A DNA stretch of 10,864 nucleotides from Pseudomonadota bacterium (lineage in GTDB: Bacteria; Pseudomonadota; Gammaproteobacteria; GRL18): the NCBI GenBank assembly GCA_030632745.1, contig DAOVUE010000008.1:1-10864 (forward strand), in the 5' to 3' direction. The notes beneath the pieces are model-generated. The model saw nothing but the letters and a program-made list of their open reading frames with translations, ran no database searches and was not told where the DNA came from. Every line of letters starts with the position of its first letter. The first letter of the stretch is position 1. The position numbers and the translations under genes are program-made. Shown here in pieces: positions 7,004-10,864 of this stretch.

Positions 7004-7009
7004 TATAAT
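7004..7009 (+). promoter_or_regulatory. Possible -10 element of trhP
   Basis: A perfect TATAAT about 45 bases before the trhP ATG. The -35 region is poor (no TTGACA-like hexamer at 16-18 bases), so this is a weak call. The 277-base divergent spacer 6778-7054 otherwise holds only two copies of TTTGCAA (6870-6876 and 6887-6893); I see no gene in it. Confidence 0.35.
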
Positions 7010-7054
7010 TATTGATTGTTTCAACATTAATCCATTCTATCTGCCTCAATAGCC

Positions 7055-8452
7055 ATGACAAAAACTGTGATCAATACCAATACAATAAAAGCCAAGCCTG
7101 AATTATTACTTCCTGCAGGTACTTTAAGAAATATGCGTTATGCATTTGCTTATGGTGCAGATGCAGTCTATGCCGGACAACCACGCTATAGTTTACGAGC
7201 CAGAAATAATGATTTCAGCTATGAAAATATAAAAATCGGTATTGATGAGGCTCATGAGCAGAATAAAAAATTTTTTCTTGCCTCCAATGTAATTCCCCAT
7301 AATTCCAAGATTAAAACTTATATGGATGATATTGCACCGGTTATAGAACTAAAACCGGATGCTCTGATTATGGCCGATCCGGGTTTGATCATGATGGTTA
7401 AAGAACGCTGGCCGGATAGCTGTATTCATTTGTCAGTTCAGGCCAACACAGTCAACTACGCAGCCGTTAAATTCTGGCAGTCCATAGGAATTAAACGGGT
7501 CATTTTATCACGTGAACTCTCTCTGGATGAAATTGAAGAAATTCGCCAGCAATGTCCTGACATTGAACTCGAAGTATTTGTTCACGGGGCCTTATGCATT
7601 GCCTATTCAGGACGCTGCCTGCTATCCGGTTATTTTAATCATCGCGATCCAAACCAGGGAACCTGTACCAATGCCTGCCGCTGGGAATATAAAGTACACG
7701 ATGCTATAGAAGATGTCAGCGGAGATATTAAAATAGCTCAGCCCCCCATTACTGATTTTGATCCCTTCTCTGCAATGAATTCAGCGGAAGCTTTTCCTGA
7801 CAATAGTCACGTAAAACGTCACCCTGATGCCGATAAAGTCTATCTGATTGAAGAAAGTGAACGTCCTGGTGAATATATGCCTATCATTGAAGATGAAAAC
7901 GGCACTTATATTATGAATTCTAAAGATTTACGAGCCCTGGAGCATGTCGAACGTTTATCCAAAATCGGCATAGACTCACTCAAAATTGAAGGACGTACCA
8001 AGTCACATTATTATGCTGCACGTACTGCTCAGGTCTATCGCCAGGCCATTGATGCCATTGCCCGTGGTGAAGCATTTGATAACGGACTTTATGCTGACTT
8101 AAACAATCTGGCCAATCGCGGCTATACCGATGGATTTTATCAGCGCCACCATACTCATGAATACCAGAATTATCTGGATAATCACTCCAGCAGTAAGAAT
8201 CAGCAGTTTGTGGGTGAGGTTATAGAATATAATGAGAACGATAAAACGGCTGTCATCAATGTAAAAAATCGTTTCTCTGTAGGCGATACCCTGGAATTAA
8301 TTTTACCGCAAGGCAATCATACCTTTACTCTGCAATCAATTCTGAGCCAAAAGGGTGAAGCAATGGACGTCGCTCCGGGCAGCGGCCATATTGTTAGCAT
8401 ACCTGTTCCATATAAAGTAGATAAATTGAGTTTGATTGCACGTAATTTCTAA
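7055..8452 (+). CDS. trhP: tRNA 5-hydroxyuridine modification protein TrhP (YegQ), peptidase U32 family
   Basis: TrhP works in prephenate-dependent hydroxylation of uridine 34 in tRNA anticodons; the family is filed as peptidase U32 although this is not a protease role. The protein has 465 residues (E. coli about 453). The N-terminus PELLLPAGTLRNMRYAFAYGADAVYAG is split here as PELLLPAG and YGADAVYAG, both typical. The U32 signature is complete: EVFVHGALC-IAYSGRCLLS. Four cysteines (C181, C188, C204, C208) form the conserved cluster expected to hold an iron-sulfur centre. KIEGRTKSHYYAARTAQVYR follows, and the end IPVPY...LIARNF resembles the E. coli C-terminus, so the gene is complete. The ATG has no obvious Shine-Dalgarno sequence, but little room exists for a later start before PELLLPAG. 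Confidence 0.93.
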   Translation: MTKTVINTNTIKAKPELLLPAGTLRNMRYAFAYGADAVYAGQPRYSLRARNNDFSYENIKIGIDEAHEQNKKFFLASNVIPHNSKIKTYMDDIAPVIELKPDALIMADPGLIMMVKERWPDSCIHLSVQANTVNYAAVKFWQSIGIKRVILSRELSLDEIEEIRQQCPDIELEVFVHGALCIAYSGRCLLSGYFNHRDPNQGTCTNACRWEYKVHDAIEDVSGDIKIAQPPITDFDPFSAMNSAEAFPDNSHVKRHPDADKVYLIEESERPGEYMPIIEDENGTYIMNSKDLRALEHVERLSKIGIDSLKIEGRTKSHYYAARTAQVYRQAIDAIARGEAFDNGLYADLNNLANRGYTDGFYQRHHTHEYQNYLDNHSSSKNQQFVGEVIEYNENDKTAVINVKNRFSVGDTLELILPQGNHTFTLQSILSQKGEAMDVAPGSGHIVSIPVPYKVDKLSLIARNF

Positions 8453-8560
8453 CTTTTTAGCTCTAAAAAAACAATCTGCTGAATTTTCTAATATAATTAA
8501 TTAACTGAGAGAGGCGTAAAATCAGCGTTTTCGGTCATACCTAGGGTAAACACTAACTTA

Positions 8561-8566
8561 TATAAT
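8561..8566 (+). promoter_or_regulatory. Possible -10 element of the DUF302 lipoprotein gene
   Basis: A perfect TATAAT, without a good -35 hexamer. Transcription from here would start near 8573 and would include the hairpin at 8618-8653 in the leader of the lipoprotein mRNA. Confidence 0.35.
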
Positions 8567-8599
8567 TTGAAATAAACTTATAAAATTAGTTTATTTTAA
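8567..8599 (+). other. AT-rich inverted repeat in the lipoprotein upstream region
   Basis: TTGAAATAAACT (8567-8578) pairs with AGTTTATTTTAA (8588-8599): 12 pairs including one G-T, around a 9-base loop. It directly follows the TATAAT at 8561-8566, so it could be an operator overlapping the transcription start, or chance in AT-rich DNA. Confidence 0.45.
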
Positions 8600-8617
8600 C
8601 AATGGCAAATAGTCTAT

Positions 8618-8653
8618 ATCAGCTATTTTATATGCTCCGATAAAATAGCTGAT
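8618..8653 (+). promoter_or_regulatory. Perfect 14-bp hairpin whose loop complements the lipoprotein Shine-Dalgarno
   Basis: ATCAGCTATTTTAT (8618-8631) and ATAAAATAGCTGAT (8640-8653) form a perfect 14-bp stem with loop ATGCTCCG. The loop GCTCC (8634-8638) is exactly complementary to GGAGC (8664-8668), which contains the ribosome-binding site of the gene at 8680; with flanking G-U pairs the match is 7 long (8633-8639 with 8663-8669). The layout is that of an H-type pseudoknot that would hide the ribosome-binding site. The pairing is seen; the regulation is inference. Confidence 0.55.
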
Positions 8654-8679
8654 TATTAACTCTGGAGCGGGATTAAATA

Positions 8680-9147
8680 ATGAGAAATTTTGTAAAATTA
8701 GCAGCCGTTATGCTGATGGTTGGAATCGTTTCCGGTTGTTCCTTCAAACCTATGATGCTGCAAGAACGTGTCAGCCCCTATGATGTAGAGACTACCATAG
8801 AAAAGATTCAAAGCAATGCGGTCAAGGTCGGCTGGGTTTCACCTGGCGTCAAAAATATGAATAAAGCCGTTACAAAACATGGCGGTCAGCCTATCGGCGG
8901 CAAAGTCCGTATCGTTGAATTATGCAATGCAGAACATGCCAGCAAAATCTTATCAGATGACGATGGTCGATATGCAGCATTGTTTATGCCCTGCTCAATT
9001 GGTGTGTACACAAAAAGTGATGGCAAAACCTATGTTTCTAATGTTAAGGCAAAAGTTGTGGGAGACATGATGGGAGGAGTTGTCTCTGATGTTATGGTTG
9101 ATGTTAATGCTGATCAAAATAAAATATTAGAATTTCTCGATGATTAA
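8680..9147 (+). CDS. DUF302-family lipoprotein
   Basis: A 155-residue exported lipoprotein. The signal peptide has R2/K6, a hydrophobic core (LAAVMLMVGIV) and the lipobox VSGC, with the lipidated cysteine at residue 20. Serine at position +2 favours sorting to the outer membrane. The mature part resembles the DUF302 domain: VETTIEKIQSNAVKVGW, then VRIVELCNAEHASKIL (C82), then ALFMPCSIGVY (C105). The biochemical role of DUF302 is unknown to me. The ATG is supported by GGAG at 8664-8667 and GGGA at 8669-8672. It follows trhP by 227 bases, with its own structured leader, and is followed by a long spacer, so it is probably a single-gene unit. Confidence 0.8.
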   Translation: MRNFVKLAAVMLMVGIVSGCSFKPMMLQERVSPYDVETTIEKIQSNAVKVGWVSPGVKNMNKAVTKHGGQPIGGKVRIVELCNAEHASKILSDDDGRYAALFMPCSIGVYTKSDGKTYVSNVKAKVVGDMMGGVVSDVMVDVNADQNKILEFLDD

Positions 9148-10583
<1,436 letters not shown>

Positions 10584-10627
10584 ATGAGTGGATGATGAGT
10601 GGATGATGAGTGGATGATGAGTGAAAG
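10584..10627 (+). repeat. 11-bp tandem repeat after hemB
   Basis: ATGAGTGGATG is repeated exactly three times (10584-10594, 10595-10605, 10606-10616), then decays (ATGAGTGAAAG, 10617-10627). Related GAGTGAAAGAGT stretches continue to about 10675. The hemB stop TGA (10581-10583) lies inside the start of the array. All three frames are closed by the repeats. Confidence 0.9.
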
Positions 10628-10693
10628 AGTTAATGAGTGAAAGAGTAGATGTGTAAAAGAGTGAAAGAGTAAATGACTAACAGGCTATAAAAC

Positions 10694-10864
10694 ATGCATA
10701 TAATTTTTAATTTTATTTATTTTTTAGTGTTCCTGGTCCTTGCCTTTAGTGCAATGTTTCTAGGGGGTGTATCCGGTGTTACCGGAACATTCTATCTCAT
10801 GAGTGAGCCGGGTGATATGCGCCAGAACTTAACCCTGGCCATTGTGCTATTAAGTGCCGTCTGG
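10694..10864 (+). CDS. Unrecognised membrane protein, N-terminal part
   Basis: The frame opens at ATG 10694 and runs to the window edge without a stop (57 codons). A weak AGG lies at 10682-10684, nine bases before the ATG. The sequence has a strongly hydrophobic first segment (about residues 3-27, IIFNFIYFLVFLVLAFSAMF and GGV), a short polar stretch (YLMSEPGDMRQ) and the start of a second hydrophobic segment (NLTLAIVLLSAVW). This looks like an inner-membrane protein with at least two membrane spans. I do not recognise the family. It follows hemB by 110 bases across the tandem repeat and could be co-transcribed with it. Confidence 0.6.
   Translation, partial: MHIIFNFIYFLVFLVLAFSAMFLGGVSGVTGTFYLMSEPGDMRQNLTLAIVLLSAVW

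Overview
The window looks like chromosomal DNA of a moderately AT-rich gammaproteobacterium. The evidence is an adenylylation-type glutamine synthetase followed by ntrB-ntrC, a TrhP/YegQ tRNA-hydroxylation protein whose C-terminus resembles the E. coli one, an MlaC-type periplasmic protein, and a Pseudomonas-like zinc-independent HemB. I cannot assign a genus. I see no tRNA, rRNA, CRISPR array, insertion sequence or phage gene.

Layout. Bases 1-290 are the 3' end of an EAL-domain (cyclic-di-GMP phosphodiesterase-type) protein. A good sigma70 promoter (331-360) precedes a cation diffusion facilitator transporter (394-1542) with an unusual C-terminal extension. Then comes the nitrogen-control block: two NtrC-like dyads (1543-1588), glnA (1621-3024), an intergenic region with a third NtrC-like dyad (3100-3114) and a sigma54 -24/-12 element (3222-3237), ntrB (3300-4589) and ntrC (4589-6025, overlapping ntrB by one base). 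Convergent to it is mlaC (6777-6103, minus strand, GTG start). A divergent spacer leads to trhP (7055-8452). A structured leader precedes a DUF302-family lipoprotein gene (8680-9147). A long spacer with a large inverted repeat leads to hemB (TTG start, 9582-10583). After an 11-bp tandem repeat, an unrecognised membrane protein gene starts at 10694 and runs off the window.

How it works together. GlnA makes glutamine from glutamate and ammonia. NtrB and NtrC form the nitrogen-sensing two-component system. The DNA sites suggest that NtrC acts both in front of glnA and, through sigma54, on its own ntrBC operon. The other genes (metal export, outer-membrane lipid transport, tRNA modification, haem synthesis) are unrelated housekeeping functions.

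The coding content is ordinary. The unusual material lies in repeats and RNA structure: two separate 18-bp tandem expansions inside ntrB, three copies of a 25-28 bp GC-rich element after glnA and ntrC, a 14-bp perfect hairpin whose loop can pair with the Shine-Dalgarno sequence of the lipoprotein gene, an 81-bp interrupted palindrome upstream of hemB, and the minisatellite after hemB. I found no convincing new multi-gene system.
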